A DNA stretch of 64,000 nt from Panagrolaimus kolymaensis (GCA_028622995.1 JAJQJQ010000023.1:1736001-1800000), one strand, 5' to 3'. Counted from the first letter of the stretch, positions 47,131 through 58,814 are shown. Numbers and translations: made by a program. Notes: generated by a model not told the origin, from the letters alone.

Positions 47131-48932
47131 TCAAAATTTTTCAATCATAACAGACTCAACATTCAACGATTTGCAAGCTTCATCAAGGCCTTTTACAACA
47201 CGCTTTCTCTTTTCTTTAGATGTGACTTTATCGAAGATACAGAACCCAATTTTAGTTGATAGTTTTCCAGTTTCTTTTTTGATTGCTTTGAAATGATGAT
47301 GCTTGAGTAACATTGCCATAAGAAACACAGGAGTATATCGGCGCTTTCCTTCAAAACCATCGAATCTGATTAAAATTTGATTTTCTTCATTTTTGTATAC
47401 TTCAAAACCCCATACAGGATCAATTTCAATGTTATCACTTGGCATTGAAAGAATCTTGAGTAAATCTGAAAGTAATATGAATATCAATCCATGAGTTCAA
47501 AACTAAACATTTACCATAAACCACACAAGTATCTTTACAGTTAACATTATTGATATCAGTAACAAGCGTTGGTTTTTCTCCTTCTTTAAAACTAAGAAAT
47601 AAATCATGTCCATATAAACCTAAAAACCCATTTTGTATTGTTATTATAACTCCAGAGTTTGCTTACCATTCCATGAATCCAAAAAACCATAACCATTTTC
47701 ATTTCGGACACAAATTATGGAAGAATTATCAAAAAAACCGATTATAGGAAAATCCAAATTAGAGTACTTGGTCATGAGCGTCGATGGCAATGATTTAATT
47801 TGAGTAATGATGAAAGGTTCTTGAGAAAGGATTGGACAGCCATGTTCATCAACAACCAAAGAAAGTTTGACTCGATGTTTCCTCTTTTCTTTAAGTGGTT
47901 CAAGCTTTTCGAGAATTTCATATTTCCTTGTTTTTACATTGAGACAAAGCATCTAAAAAATATTTTTTAGAGATCGCAATACAATATCTGGAAAAGAGTA
48001 AAACTTACATAGTACAAATTCTTTGATTTTGGAATAATTTTCGATTTTTCAAAAGGTAATGTTTCAAAAGTTCCAGAAGAGATAATAGCATCTTTAGGAT
48101 AAATGAATGATGGTTGAATGGTAACAGCAAAAAATATTGTTTCACAAAGGCAAGAACAAAGTTTAGGAGGTGGACGAAAACATAGTTTAGGAAGAATATA
48201 ACATTTGTTATCCATTGGATCAAGCATCTTGTTAGCATATACCATTAAACTTTCATAAAAATATCCAGAAATGTTATTGATGATTTTGAATTGGAAACCC
48301 AAAGTTTGAAGAGATTTTAACAATTTTGAAGTTGTATCATATTCGCCATCCATATTTATAGCAATAATACTTTTAGGATCACATTGACCAAGGATTTCAG
48401 TTCGTATAACATCAGCAGAAGTTCGATCAAAATATTCAACGACTCGTTGAGCAATAACTTCATATCCATCAGGTTTATCAGGTTTACGATAGAGTTCATG
48501 AACAGTAATAATCATATCACTTTGAAAAGAAAAAATTAAAACAGTTTCACTTGGTTTTGAATCAATATTGGCCATAATTAAACCTGATGTAAGCATCAAA
48601 ACTTCAGAATGAATAAAATGAAATGGAGTTTTGAATTTTTTGAGTATTCCAACCATTGCATGACGAAATTCGATGTTATTTGAATAAGAATAGTCGGGAT
48701 AATCAGCATCAAAATCATTGAAAATCACAGCTTTGAAAGATAAATGATAGTTAGGATCATCAAATAGAGAAATAATTTCTTTCTTGGGCACTATCTTCTT
48801 CTGTGACGAATCATCTTCTTGGTAGATATCAACATGGCGAATATCAAAGTTATTTCCATCTTCGAGTTTTACATACAGCACCACGTTTTCATTTCTTTTA
48901 TCATATCGAGCAATAACGGGTGGAACCATCAT
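47131..48932 (-). CDS. Degenerate Hsp70-like protein with unusual domain order (549 aa)
   Basis: Four in-phase exons: 48932-48009, 47952-47667, 47619-47515, 47465-47131. By eye, exon 1 resembles the second part of an Hsp70 nucleotide-binding domain: KAVIFNDF and FHFIHSEVLMLTSGL sit where VPAYFND and NVLRIINEPTAAAIAYGL belong, and ETVLIFSFQSDMIITVHEL where the phosphate-2 loop belongs. KHRVKLSLVVDEHGCPILS (exon 2) then resembles the substrate-binding domain (IEVTFDIDANGIL). Last comes material like the start of an Hsp70: IIGFFDNSSIICV, then DPVWGFEVYKNEENQILIRF, ending at NVESVMIEKF. Signature residues (DLGTT, DLGGGT, NEPTAAA) are gone, so ATP hydrolysis is unlikely. A TTTTTCAG acceptor lies four bases before the ATG. 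Confidence 0.55.
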
Positions 48933-49458
48933 TTTTCTGAAAAATAAAACAAACATAAAACTTGTGAATTTTTAAATAGCTTCCTTTTGTTTTTAATTTA
49001 ATCGTCTTTCATTCAAAACTAATTTTAGATTCATTTTTACTTTAAAAAAAATAAACATACCTAGTAATGACGTTAATCCTTGCAAGAAGTTATAAATGAG
49101 TTGCTTTTTTTATACAAAAGATTACAACTAAATTTTTTTAGGATTTCCTTGTGCTTTGTTTTCCCTTCAAAACAAGCTGGCAACTGTACTGTGTTTAAAT
49201 AAAAAGGTGCATTTTGGTTTTAGACTACTTTGGATTGAGTGTTCTTCTAATCTTTTTATAAATTATAAAAATTGAATTCTAACATTTTTGAAGTTTTTAT
49301 AACAAAAGTTTTTTCTTGCATGATGTGTGTGGTATGTAAAATGTGTAAAATTTTCTGGATAATTTTATTATTCGTTTTCAACATAAAGAAGTTTTAATAT
49401 AAAAATAAGTAAATAATAAAGATCTATAATAACAAAGTGTTTTTTATTTTCACTTTTC
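48933..49458. other. Intergenic spacer
   Basis: About 525 bp between the catalase stop and the Hsp70-like start, both on the minus strand. No gene seen. Confidence 0.5.
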
Positions 49459-51173
49459 TCAAATATGTGCTGGATGTTTAGCTTTATGAAGGCCTTCAGC
49501 TAATTTCCGTTTAAAATCAGGATGTACTCGTCCAAAAACTTCAACAACTCTTTCTTGAATATCAGGATAACAATTTTTAACCATTCCAACGATATTTTCA
49601 ACCAATCGATCACGTTCACCATCATTAAGAACTTTAACCCAAAAATCTCGAGGTTGAGAATAATTATCATCTTCATGAGCATCATGACGATCAACATCAC
49701 CAGTAACATGCCAAACATGTTCTTTAACATCTCGTCTTTCTGTGTAAGCATTGAATGAATTTGGATGATGATTAGGTGTTTCGCCATGATTGTTTCCTAA
49801 AGCCATAGCACCATCACGTTGAGTGTTATGAACTTTAGCTCGATATGGGCAATTAATGGGAAGCTGAATATAATTTGGTCCAAGGCGATGGAAATGTGTA
49901 TCAGTGTAAGAGAAGAGACGACCTTGCAACATTTTATCAGGAGAAAATTCTATTCCTGGAACTACATGTGCTGGACAGAAGGCAGCTTGTTCAACTTCAG
50001 CAAAATAATTCATTGGATTTCGATTCAAAACTATTTTGCCTACGGGAATGAGAGGATAATCGCCTGAAATTAATGTTGTTATGGATAACTTTAAAATTTA
50101 AGAAACGCTCTCACCATGTGGCCAAACTTTGGTAACATCAAATGGATTAAATTTAACTTTTTCTGCTTGATCAAATGTCATAACTTGGATGAAGAAATTC
50201 CATTGAGGATAATCACCCTTTTCAATGGAATTGAATAAATCACGAATGGAGTAATCTGGATCTTCACCAGCGAGATGTTCGGCTTCTTTCACAGACAAAT
50301 TCTTGACTTTTTGATTTGTCTAAATATTAAATTTTTTAATTTGTCCTTTTTTAAATTTTGATCGAACATACTTTTGCATGGAATTTACAGTATATGGGTT
50401 CACCATTTTTATTGACAAGTTTGAAAGTGTGGGAGCCATAACCATTCATGTGACGGTATCCATCTATAAAAGCATAGTTTTTACCATTTCTATCATTTTC
50501 AAATAATACCTGGAGTTCCACGGTCAGAAAACAAAAACATAACTTGATGAATGCCTTCAGGTCTCAAAGTCCAAAAATCCCAAATCATATTTGGATTTTT
50601 TAAATGAGTTTGAGGATGGCGTTTTTGAGTGTGAATAAAATTAGGGAATAAAATAGGATCGCGAATAAAAAAGATGGGAGTATTATTTCCAACAAGATCC
50701 CAATTTCCTTCTTCAGTGTAAAATTTCATAGCAAACCCTCGAGGATCTCGAGCGGTATCAGCGCTTCCATTTTCACCTCCAACGGTTGAAAAACGAATAA
50801 ACATGGGTGTACGTTTTCCAATTTCACTAAACATTGCAGCTTTGGAGTATTTTGATATGTCATGGGTGACTTCAAAATATCCATGAGCTCCACCACCTTT
50901 AGCATGGACAACGCGTTCGGGAATTCGTTCACGATCAAAATGAGCCATTTCATCCATGTAAACCACATCTTGCATAAGCATTGGACCTCGAGGACCAACA
51001 GTTTGAACTGTATTTTTATTTGCAATTGGAGCGCCATTGGATGTTGTAATGGGTTGGCGACGCTAAAAACTTCATTCATGTTAAGGCCAAAGATGATGAA
51101 TCAAACTTACAGGATGATTTTGCTTGAATCGAGCGAAAGCTTCATCCGAAGGTTCTTTCTTTCCACCAGTCAT
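49459..51173 (-). CDS. ctl: Catalase (505 aa)
   Basis: Five in-phase exons: 51173-51111, 51062-50510, 50463-50372, 50319-50115, 50063-49459. It splits hydrogen peroxide to water and oxygen. The heme-site His is His74 in [20 protein letters not shown], the active Asn is about 147 in LVGNNTP, and the proximal heme Tyr is in [18 protein letters not shown]. The tail residues [20 protein letters not shown] match the NADPH-binding small-subunit catalases. Length is normal for animal catalase. The C-terminus is AHI, not a canonical SKL-type PTS1, so peroxisomal import is uncertain. A TTTTTTTAG acceptor lies 17 bases before the ATG. Confidence 0.97.
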
Positions 51174-51802
51174 TTTTAAACTTCAAGTTTCTAAAAAAAT
51201 TTAAACCCTTTATTTTGCAACAACAATGAACGTATCCTATATGACTTTTAACCACCACAAATTATTATGCTCCTCTTCAAAATGCAAAAAGAAAAAGATA
51301 CAGAGAATGTAGTGACTTGTTTTTCTTTATTTTTTCTTTTACTTTCTTAAAAAAACTTGCATGGTCAAAGCGAAGACATACACATTCAAATACAATCGGT
51401 GATGGGGTTGTTGCCTTATCAAACAAACGGCCAAATACTGCTGCGCCCAAACTAGAAAATTAGATGACTACAACCAATGTGTTGTTGCCACTATTTCTCC
51501 ATCTTTTTTGGTTGTAGTTAATCATTGATTACTTTCTTTAAAAAAAGAAAGAGTTTTATTATCATTTCACTATTTTTGTGTTCTGTAACAAAATCTTTGA
51601 CCCAAACAAAAAGATAAAACCTAAGTTGTTCTTGAAGCTTTTCAACCAAAAATTGACCTAATAATTATGCTGACACCTTTCAATTTGTGCATACCCAAAT
51701 TTTAAAAATATCTTTATACAATTTGTGTTTTAAGTGAAATCATTTTAATTTTAAAAACAAATACTAACAATAAATATTCTCATAAGCGTCATAAAATAAA
51801 AA
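51174..51802. other. Intergenic spacer
   Basis: About 630 bp between the CANT1-type stop and the catalase start, both leftward. No gene seen; it should hold the catalase promoter. Confidence 0.5.
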
Positions 51803-53101
51803 TTATATAAAAGCAATTCCCTCAAATTTGTGGGCTCCTTTTAAAGGTTCTTCATCTAAAAGTACATGGCCATCAGATAATCTAAATACAGTGAGATATG
51901 AAGCAACAGGAATGCCATCTTTTTCTTCTGATTTTATAGCTGCAATTAAATTATCATTTTGTCCTGGAACAAATGCAAAAGCTGCGAAGCCTCGATATCC
52001 AGTGCCTTTGTTTCCAACATGTTTAACTTCAACATGATTGAAATTTTCGTCAGCAATTAAGAGAATATCTGTGCCAGCATATTCATCCGTGGCTTCAGTA
52101 TATGCTTCTTTGGAAGCCCGTCTAAAATTTTAATTGTTTTAATTTTTATGAACTAATAGTTAAAGGTGTATGTATGTTTATGAGCTGATCTTGAAGGAAA
52201 AATCATAAATTTTACATCTTTTTTTAAAGATTGATATCACCTTTAAAATTTTCTAACTTTTTATTAATTGTTAACAAGCTTACCTTGGCATAAAGAACCA
52301 TTTTTTATGAATATCACTCCATTGGCAAGCTTCATGAATCATATAACCTGGCCAATGAATATCCAAAGCTTGTCTTAATTTTTTATAATTTTCAATCCAA
52401 TCAATATGTTGAATATCTCCATTATGTCCAACTCTTTTAACATACATTGGATGATAATTTACGAAGACTCCTTCCGTTGTGGTCCATTCCTTTCCAAGTC
52501 CACCAACCCATAAATGATTATCTTTGACTGTTGCCCATTCAGCTTTAAGCCCTTTCGTAACATTACCAGGTCCATCACCCAAGAATACCCATGGAACGGC
52601 ATCTTTATAATCATTTTCAATTCGATGAATTAATCCCGTTCGATCATCAATAACAATTAAGCGTCCATCAAAGATAGCCAAATCAGATAATTCCATTCCA
52701 CGTCCACCTGCAGAAATTTGAGATGATAAAACTATGGTTTCTTCATCGCTTTGCCAATGTATTTTTGCTTTATCCATATCTTTTGAAATTGTTAAATCAC
52801 CCGTTTTAAAATATGATATCCAAGTATTTTTCCTTGTTTCACTTTTACTTCCTTGATCAAGATCTGTGACAACGGCAATTTTAAAAAGTAAATCACCGTT
52901 AGTAGTTGTTTGAGGTTTAGCTAGCAATGAGGTATTGTAAGGAGGACCAAAATCACAACTTGGGGTTGATGGAAATAATTTAGAAATAAATAAACCAAAT
53001 GCTATTGCTGGAAGTATCCATAACATCGGTGATGAAGGAGTTGTGCGCGATGGCGATGATAAAGGCTTGGATGCTGAAGATTTTTCACTCTCTTTTGCCA
53101 T
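51803..53101 (-). CDS. apy-1: CANT1-type calcium-dependent apyrase (378 aa)
   Basis: Exons 53101-52284 and 52121-51803, in phase. It hydrolyses UDP, GDP and related nucleotides, usually in the ER/Golgi lumen. A Ser/Lys-rich cytoplasmic start precedes one signal anchor, MLWILPAIAFGLFISKLF, giving a type II topology. The apyrase signatures are clear: FKIAVVTDLDQGSKSE, ELSDLAIFDGRLIVIDDRTG, GDGPGNVTKGLKAEWATVKD, LWVGGLGKEWT and YMIHEACQWSDIHKKWFFMPRRAS. The end is GHVLLDEEPLKGAHKFEGIAF. Chosen start: ATG 53101, four bases after a TTTTTTTAG acceptor; the further-upstream in-frame Met lies in intron or outron. Human CANT1 is about 400 aa. Confidence 0.92.
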
Positions 53102-54393
53102 TTTTCTAAAAAAATCTTTTCTAAAACAAAAAATAGCGAACAGAATTTTTTTTCTTAAAAATAGATCTTTTGGCAATTCTTTGGTGCATTTTTTGCTTAA
53201 GGCTAAAAGGTTAGGGTTTCATGCATTTAAGCATCTAATAGCTAAACTTTATGTTTCAACTTTTGACATGAAACGGAAAAGCTTTGATTTATCATTGACT
53301 CAAGAACGCTTAAAATAATAGTTTATAAAAGTGACTACGCTAAGCATTGGTTTATGAACTTAAAAATCTTCCATGTAATTTTTTTAGAATTTAAAAAAAT
53401 ATAATTAATTTAAACTTACCAAAATTAATTTACATAAGTTTCATAAAATAGTAAAAAATATGATATTTATTTGAAGTAAAAATTAAGGTTAAAAATATTA
53501 TGAGCTTGAATTAAGTGAAAAATAATTTTGATAATCACCGAAGAAAAGAGACTTCTTTTTATAGGAAACAAGCAAAATGCATTTTTGTGGCGGCATAAAA
53601 CATCGTGTGCTTGGTCTGTGTTTTTAACATAAAAAATCACAAACTTGACTGTCTCATTTTGAGCAAAACGCAGTTTTTTTTGTGTCTTCCTATTTGAAAG
53701 AGAAAAAAGTGTGATGAAAAAAGTACTTTGACACAAACTCTTTAAAATATTGATTGAGAAGAAGAAGGTGGTAGCGAGGAAAAAAATGAATGGGTGAAAA
53801 AATACGTGATTAAATTATTTTCAGTTTAGACATCATTTAAATTAATTTTGGGAAGAAAAAAATGTATCAAAAAAACTTTGGGAATATTTGAAGCATCAAA
53901 AATGAAGCAAACTACAGCAGTATTTTTTCACGCAAAAAATATTTACACTTTTATCCAAGAATATCTTTTAGATTTCATTTATTATAATGAATACTGGGAT
54001 AGTTAAAAGATGGCCATGGATGGTGGAGCATTAACATTGTTGAATCCAGAAGAATTCTAATGAAAGGATCAACAAAAATTTTTTATTTCAGGTTAGCGAA
54101 TTATACGTATTTTACGTTCCATTGATAATACTCATCTTATATTTTATAATTTTCGCTTGTGTAAATTGGTCAGTTGCCATTATGAATGGCATACATTATT
54201 ATTCCATCATTCTTTTTGCTTTAAACAAAAGGACTCCAATTAGACTATATTTATTAGAAAAGCGAAAATTTCACCTTTACTACGTTCGTTGAATATGAAT
54301 AACAAACAAAAATCCCAAAAAAGTGATAATTCGTTTTTTGTTTGCAAAAAAATTTAAAAAAAAACGAAGAAGAACGGCATTCATCTCCATGAT
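53102..54393. other. Intergenic region
   Basis: About 1.3 kb with no supported gene. Short frames at 53,467-53,736 and 54,254-54,514 (-) look like chance. It ends at the 8-bp target duplication of the MITE. Confidence 0.5.
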
Positions 54394-54595
54394 CATACCT
54401 CGAGTTAGGGGGGTGGATGTTTTCAAAATTTTGGGGGGAGGGGTCAAAAAACAACGTATAATTAATTATACGTTGTTTTTTTTCGAAAAAATTTTTTTTT
54501 ATCATTCTTACCACATCGAAAAATTTTTTTACGTTAGTTTTTTTCTTCCAAGGGGAGGGAGGGGAGGGGGAATTCCCCCCGGTCCTCGAGGTATG
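54394..54595. mobile_element. Candidate MITE, 202 bp, with 8-bp target-site duplication
   Basis: The element is bounded by inverted repeats CATACCTCGAG (54394-54404) and CTCGAGGTATG (54585-54595), followed inward by matching G-runs. Exactly TCCATGAT flanks it on both sides (54386-54393 and 54596-54603). An 8-bp duplication is typical of hAT- and P-type transposons. No transposase is encoded. The interior holds G-rich runs near both ends and a perfect 36-bp palindrome. Its exact ends and flanks suggest a recent insertion. Confidence 0.8.
54446..54481. repeat. Perfect 36-bp palindrome in the MITE centre
   Basis: Each 18-base arm is A6-CAACGTATAATT and its exact reverse complement, with no spacer. 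It can form a hairpin or cruciform. It lies near the element centre and has no counterpart in the flanking DNA. Confidence 0.85.
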
Positions 54596-54627
54596 TCCAT
54601 GATGTTATTAAAAAAATGAAAAAAGAT

Positions 54628-54698
54628 TGCATCGACCGGGAATCGAACCCGGGCCGCCCGCGTGGCAGGCGAGCATTCTACCACTGAACCACCGATGC
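54628..54698 (-). tRNA. tRNA-Gly (anticodon GCC), 71 nt
   Basis: On the minus strand the gene reads GCATCGG...CCGATGC-like acceptor arm, GGTTCAGTGGTAGAAT for the A box, and GGGTTCGATTCCC for the B box. The anticodon GCC is at 54666-54664, in loop CTGCCAC. A discriminator A closes the 71-nt gene, no intron is seen, and a six-T Pol III terminator follows on the minus strand. It matches the highly conserved metazoan tRNA-Gly(GCC). The MITE lies 24 bp beyond its 3' end. Confidence 0.97.
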
Positions 54699-55108
54699 TG
54701 AAAACATTAACGAAAAATAAGATAGACATTGTCTAATGGAGTTAAGCCTATCTTTCTCCAAGTTGTTTACGACAACAACAAAAAAATGAACACCACTTTC
54801 GCAAGAATCAATTTGTCGCGTGTTGCTCGACGACGATCTTACAGACGAGAGCTTCCTCCTATCTTTTAAAACTCATTTTTTGCTTTTGTTTTTCTTAAGA
54901 AAACATTGCGAAATCCTTTGATGAGTTGTTTGATTTCTAATCATTCAAAGTTGTGAATGTGAAACAATTTTTTTTCTAAGTAAAAATAACTTTTATTTTC
55001 TTAAAAACTTAAACCAATGGTTATTATTAAAGTGAGCAATATATACATAATATTTAATTATAAGAGAATAAAATGAAAGAATGAAATGGCATTTCTAATT
55101 TAAAAAAT
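54699..55108. other. Intergenic spacer
   Basis: About 410 bp between the tRNA gene and the LEA stop. No gene seen; the part next to the tRNA holds its upstream region. Confidence 0.5.
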
Positions 55109-55741
55109 TTAGATAGCATCCTGTTGTTCGCGAAGTTTATGTCCGGCTTGTTCAAGCTTTGAACCAGCTGTATCTGCAGCATTGCGGGCTTTTTCTTTGG
55201 TATCTTCGCCTAAAAAATGAACCGAATTTAAGAAAATGAAATTGAAAAGAAAAAAGGCTTTTGGAAAAAAAATATTGGTGCTTTAAAAAGGGAGTTTTAA
55301 TAATTTTGGGTCCTAGCAAAATTTTTCTAATAAATAAATATACTTACTTGTCATTTCATCAGCTTTAACTTTAGCAGCTCCACTAAGATCGGATGCCTTT
55401 TGTTTAGCAGCATCATACATTTCACCAGCCTTTTCTTTAACCGATTCACCCATGCTTGAAGCTTTATCCTTCATATCGGAAGTTTTATCTTGAGCTGAAT
55501 CCTTCATATCATAAGCTTTATCTCTCATATCTGAGGCCTTATCTTTGGCGGAATCCTTCATTTCTTCTGCTCGATCTTTAGCACCTTCATAAGTATCAGA
55601 AGTTTTGGTTCGAATTTCATCAACACCTTCGCTGGGTGTTTGATCCGTGAGGACTTGACCCGTAGCATATTCGGTCATTTGATTTGTTGTATGTCCAACA
55701 TTGGCGAGGCCTTCTTTAACAGCTTCAATAATACCAGCCAT
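55109..55741 (-). CDS. lea: Group-3 LEA-like desiccation protein (164 aa)
   Basis: Exons 55741-55348 and 55209-55109, in phase. After a start MAGIIEAVKEGLANVGHTT, residues about 45-130 are 11-mer-type amphipathic repeats such as AKDKASDMRDKAYDMKDSAQ. They are rich in Ala, Lys, Asp and Glu and have no Cys or Trp. This is the hallmark of group-3 LEA proteins: unfolded in water, forming alpha-helix on drying and protecting proteins and membranes. The end is KLEQAGHKLREQQDAI. No signal peptide, so probably cytosolic. Nematode LEA proteins are induced by desiccation. Confidence 0.88.
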
Positions 55742-56829
55742 TTTTAAATATTAACTTTTTTTTCAAAAAATATTTCTTTTAAAACTATAACTTTAGTTTG
55801 AAGCTTTTGGGGAAATGGAAGGTTCTTTTATACTATTTTTTGTTGTTTATGAAATTTGTTTACGCTTTTTCTATTTTTTGCGAGAGGGAAGGGAGCAGAA
55901 TCAATAGTTGATCATTAAACAACAGCAGCAACAACAAAAAAACGCCCCTTGAAAAGAAGTTGTTTTTCAACATTTTTTCCTTCCTTTCTTTTTTATTTTG
56001 TTTATCTCCCTCTATCTCTCTCTCTCTTTCTCATACACATACACACATATTGCCTGCTATTTCATATTTCATATTGGTTGTTTACATGTTTTTGTTTTGT
56101 GTTGTTTTTTTTTTCTTCGACCAAACAAAACATGTGAACGCTTCTAGTCTTTTTTTTTGGCTGGTTATGAGCAAGTGTACAAAGTTTCAAACTATTTGAA
56201 TTGTTTATTTTTTGAGAATCTTTCAAAAGTTTTTAGGTTAAAATCATTCTTAAGTTTTTTTATCTGTTAAAAACAACAAATTATAAGGACTAGTCATTAG
56301 TGTTGAGAGAATGTTGATCGCTTACATACAAGAAATCTTTATTTTTTAGGAAAAAAAGTTTTTTTGGATATTTTTTTTCACCTTTGAACGGCTGCTAAAA
56401 GTCCTGTCGAATTTTATGCGTGACTAATAATCTCTTTACCATTATTTTTCTTGTAATTTCATCATTTTTGGGAAACCTTAAAATTGTTTTAAGCTGGGTT
56501 TGTTGAAAAGACTATGTACGATTTGCTTTTTTGTAGTCGATCCAAAAAAATTAATTTATTGATTTTGCTTGTATTAATTTAACTTTTTTCAATTTCTACT
56601 TCGATAAAAGATAATGAAACAAGTTAAAATTCCTTTGCTAAACTTCGTTTTTTATAATTTACAAATTTTATATCCTTTTCTAAAATAATAATTAGCACCA
56701 AAATTTTACAATTATATAAATAATGAACAGAAGCTTTAAAAAACGGTTTCCTTCAATTGCTTTTCATAGAAAAAATTACTTTTTTTTTTGCATAATTAAA
56801 GCTGATGATAAATGTTTTTTGGATTTTAT
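55742..56829. other. Intergenic region upstream of the LEA gene
   Basis: About 1.1 kb. No supported gene. It holds a CT-rich tract and a (CACACA)-type run at about 56,000-56,045. It is the LEA promoter region and the 3' side of the KCTD gene. Confidence 0.5.
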
Positions 56830-58814
56830 TTAGTTTATTGAAATTTGTGGTTCTCGATAAAATACATATTCGGTGTAATGAGCCCAACGCTGTTCTTCAA
56901 GATCACCACTATTTCTTTGATTCATAAAATCCTGAAACAAAAAAAAGCATAGTCACGTTGAATTAAAAAAATATTACATTTCCTGACACCAATCGCTCAA
57001 AAAATGTTTTACAAACCTGTTGGGTATTAGGCATTTGATTGTTTAACATTGAATTGGTTGCTAAACCATTAGCTCCACTCGAACAACTTGAAACCATTTT
57101 AAAGCCTTTTTCAGCTAAGGAGTCGCATGCTTTTTCCAAACATTGATGTTTTAAATAAAGTCGTGAAGTATACCTCCCAGATTCTTCTCCACCCGGGTCA
57201 CGAGATTCGTTAAGAGTATCACCAAAAACTTCTCGACAAAGAGTGGCTTTTCCACAAACTAATATTCGATAAAGTTTTCGAAACCTAAAATAATGGACAG
57301 AAATAGAAAATATTAAAAACAGCGGTTGTTTATACTTACTTCACATCGGCCTGCCCGTCTCTACCAAAGGCGAATGTACCACGATAACCAAGGGTAATAA
57401 AGCCACCTAAAAATTTGAGAAGTTTTAATTCTTGGTGCCTTTTTAAAAATCATAGTTTAGATAAGTTAAAAAAGTGAAATAGTGTTTTGATCTGAGATTA
57501 CTGTAGTCGCTATGATGTAGCTAAATCGCTGTCCCTCAAACTACCATAAACCAACAATCCCTATTGTCTTTATATTCAAAAATGGCATATATATTTTTAA
57601 TAGAATATCTTTTTTTTCTTTGATGATTTATGAATCTTCGATATAAAGTGACAACTGTCAAAACCAAAGAAGTCGTTCTTTGTCCAACATCGAACGATTT
57701 TTTTCGGAAGGCTATTTAAATGCATAAATTTTCTTCTTATTCTAGCCATTTTTTTCTTAAAAATGTTTAAAAGAGTATGTTATAAATGTATGCTTTTAAG
57801 TTTTTGACTGATGCAGAAAACACTTTTAAATTTATGTACTTACTTTCAAAGATAAATTGCTTGCGTTCACGTAATCTTTAAATATAAAACTAAAATACAA
57901 GAATGATGACTAAATTATGGGAGTATATGTTTTTACAGTAAATGAACGCCTTAAAAATACAGTGGAAGTCTTTTTGAAAACTTCATACATAAAAATTTAA
58001 AAACGAATTTGCAAATTTATGAAGAAAAAAATTGATCGGCAAAAAAAGTGATTCAGATTCAGACTACTAATCAATGACTCCAAAAAGGTCATGTTCCCAC
58101 AACACTTTACAATTGTTTTAAATTTTATTTGTTATTTTGAAATAAAAGCTTTTTGCTTCCTTATTTTTTTTTGCTCAAATAAGAAGACAAAATAATTAGG
58201 CTCAAAGCATTCTCTTTGAGAAAAAAAAACATTTTTAATCGGAAATGAAGAAAAGCAATTTCCCTTGCATTTTTATAAAAAAAAGGAAATCAAAAAAGAC
58301 ATTTTTGTTTGGAAAAAATGTAAAATAATTTAAAGAAGCAATCAAATAATTTTTGTTAATTTCCAAGATAATTCAGCGAGCGTCCGAGACCATAAAATTT
58401 AGAATTAAGCTACATACCTGTTTCACCTAAAGCGCTAGCAGCTAATAAACCATTATTTAAAGGTTTTGTAGGATATTTTAAATTATAATATGGCGCTAAC
58501 AATCTATGCAAATTAGCAAGTTGATAAAATAATACTTCTTCACGAAATCTTGCCGTTTCTTTAAAATTATCAGGTAGTATTAATTTCCCAGTTCGTAAAT
58601 AATCTAATATATAAATAAATATATCACCATCGCGATCAATAAATATTGTTCCATCAGATAATCGTGAAATGGATGAATCAAATCGATCCAGAGAAGTTTC
58701 AAGTGATAAAATTTGTGGAAATATTGAATCCGGTTCACGGCATAATGTTCGAAAGGTTGTGGTATATGGTGTTCCTCCAATATTGAGTTGAATAATCTCA
58801 GATGATTGATCCAT
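56830..58814 (-). CDS. KCTD8/12/16-type BTB protein (277 aa)
   Basis: Four in-phase exons: 58814-58418, 57406-57340, 57284-57017, 56931-56830. The first intron is about 1 kb. The T1/BTB domain is at about 5-105: IIQLNIGGTPYTTTFRTL, SDGTIFIDRDGDIFIYILDY, and LRTGKLILPDNF. Then comes the H1 domain typical of the KCTD8/12/16 group: FITLGYRGTFAFGRDGQAD, LCREVFGDTLNESRDPGG, RYTSRLYLKHQCLEKACDSL, and near the end HYTEYVFYREP. In vertebrates these are auxiliary subunits of GABA-B receptors that bind the G-protein beta-gamma dimer and speed desensitisation. Start: first true ATG at 58814; an upstream in-frame codon is TTG. Confidence 0.88.

Noticed and set aside
54529..54729. 66-codon frame across the tRNA gene and MITE
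   Set aside because: Explained by the tRNA-Gly gene and G/C-rich MITE end; not a protein.
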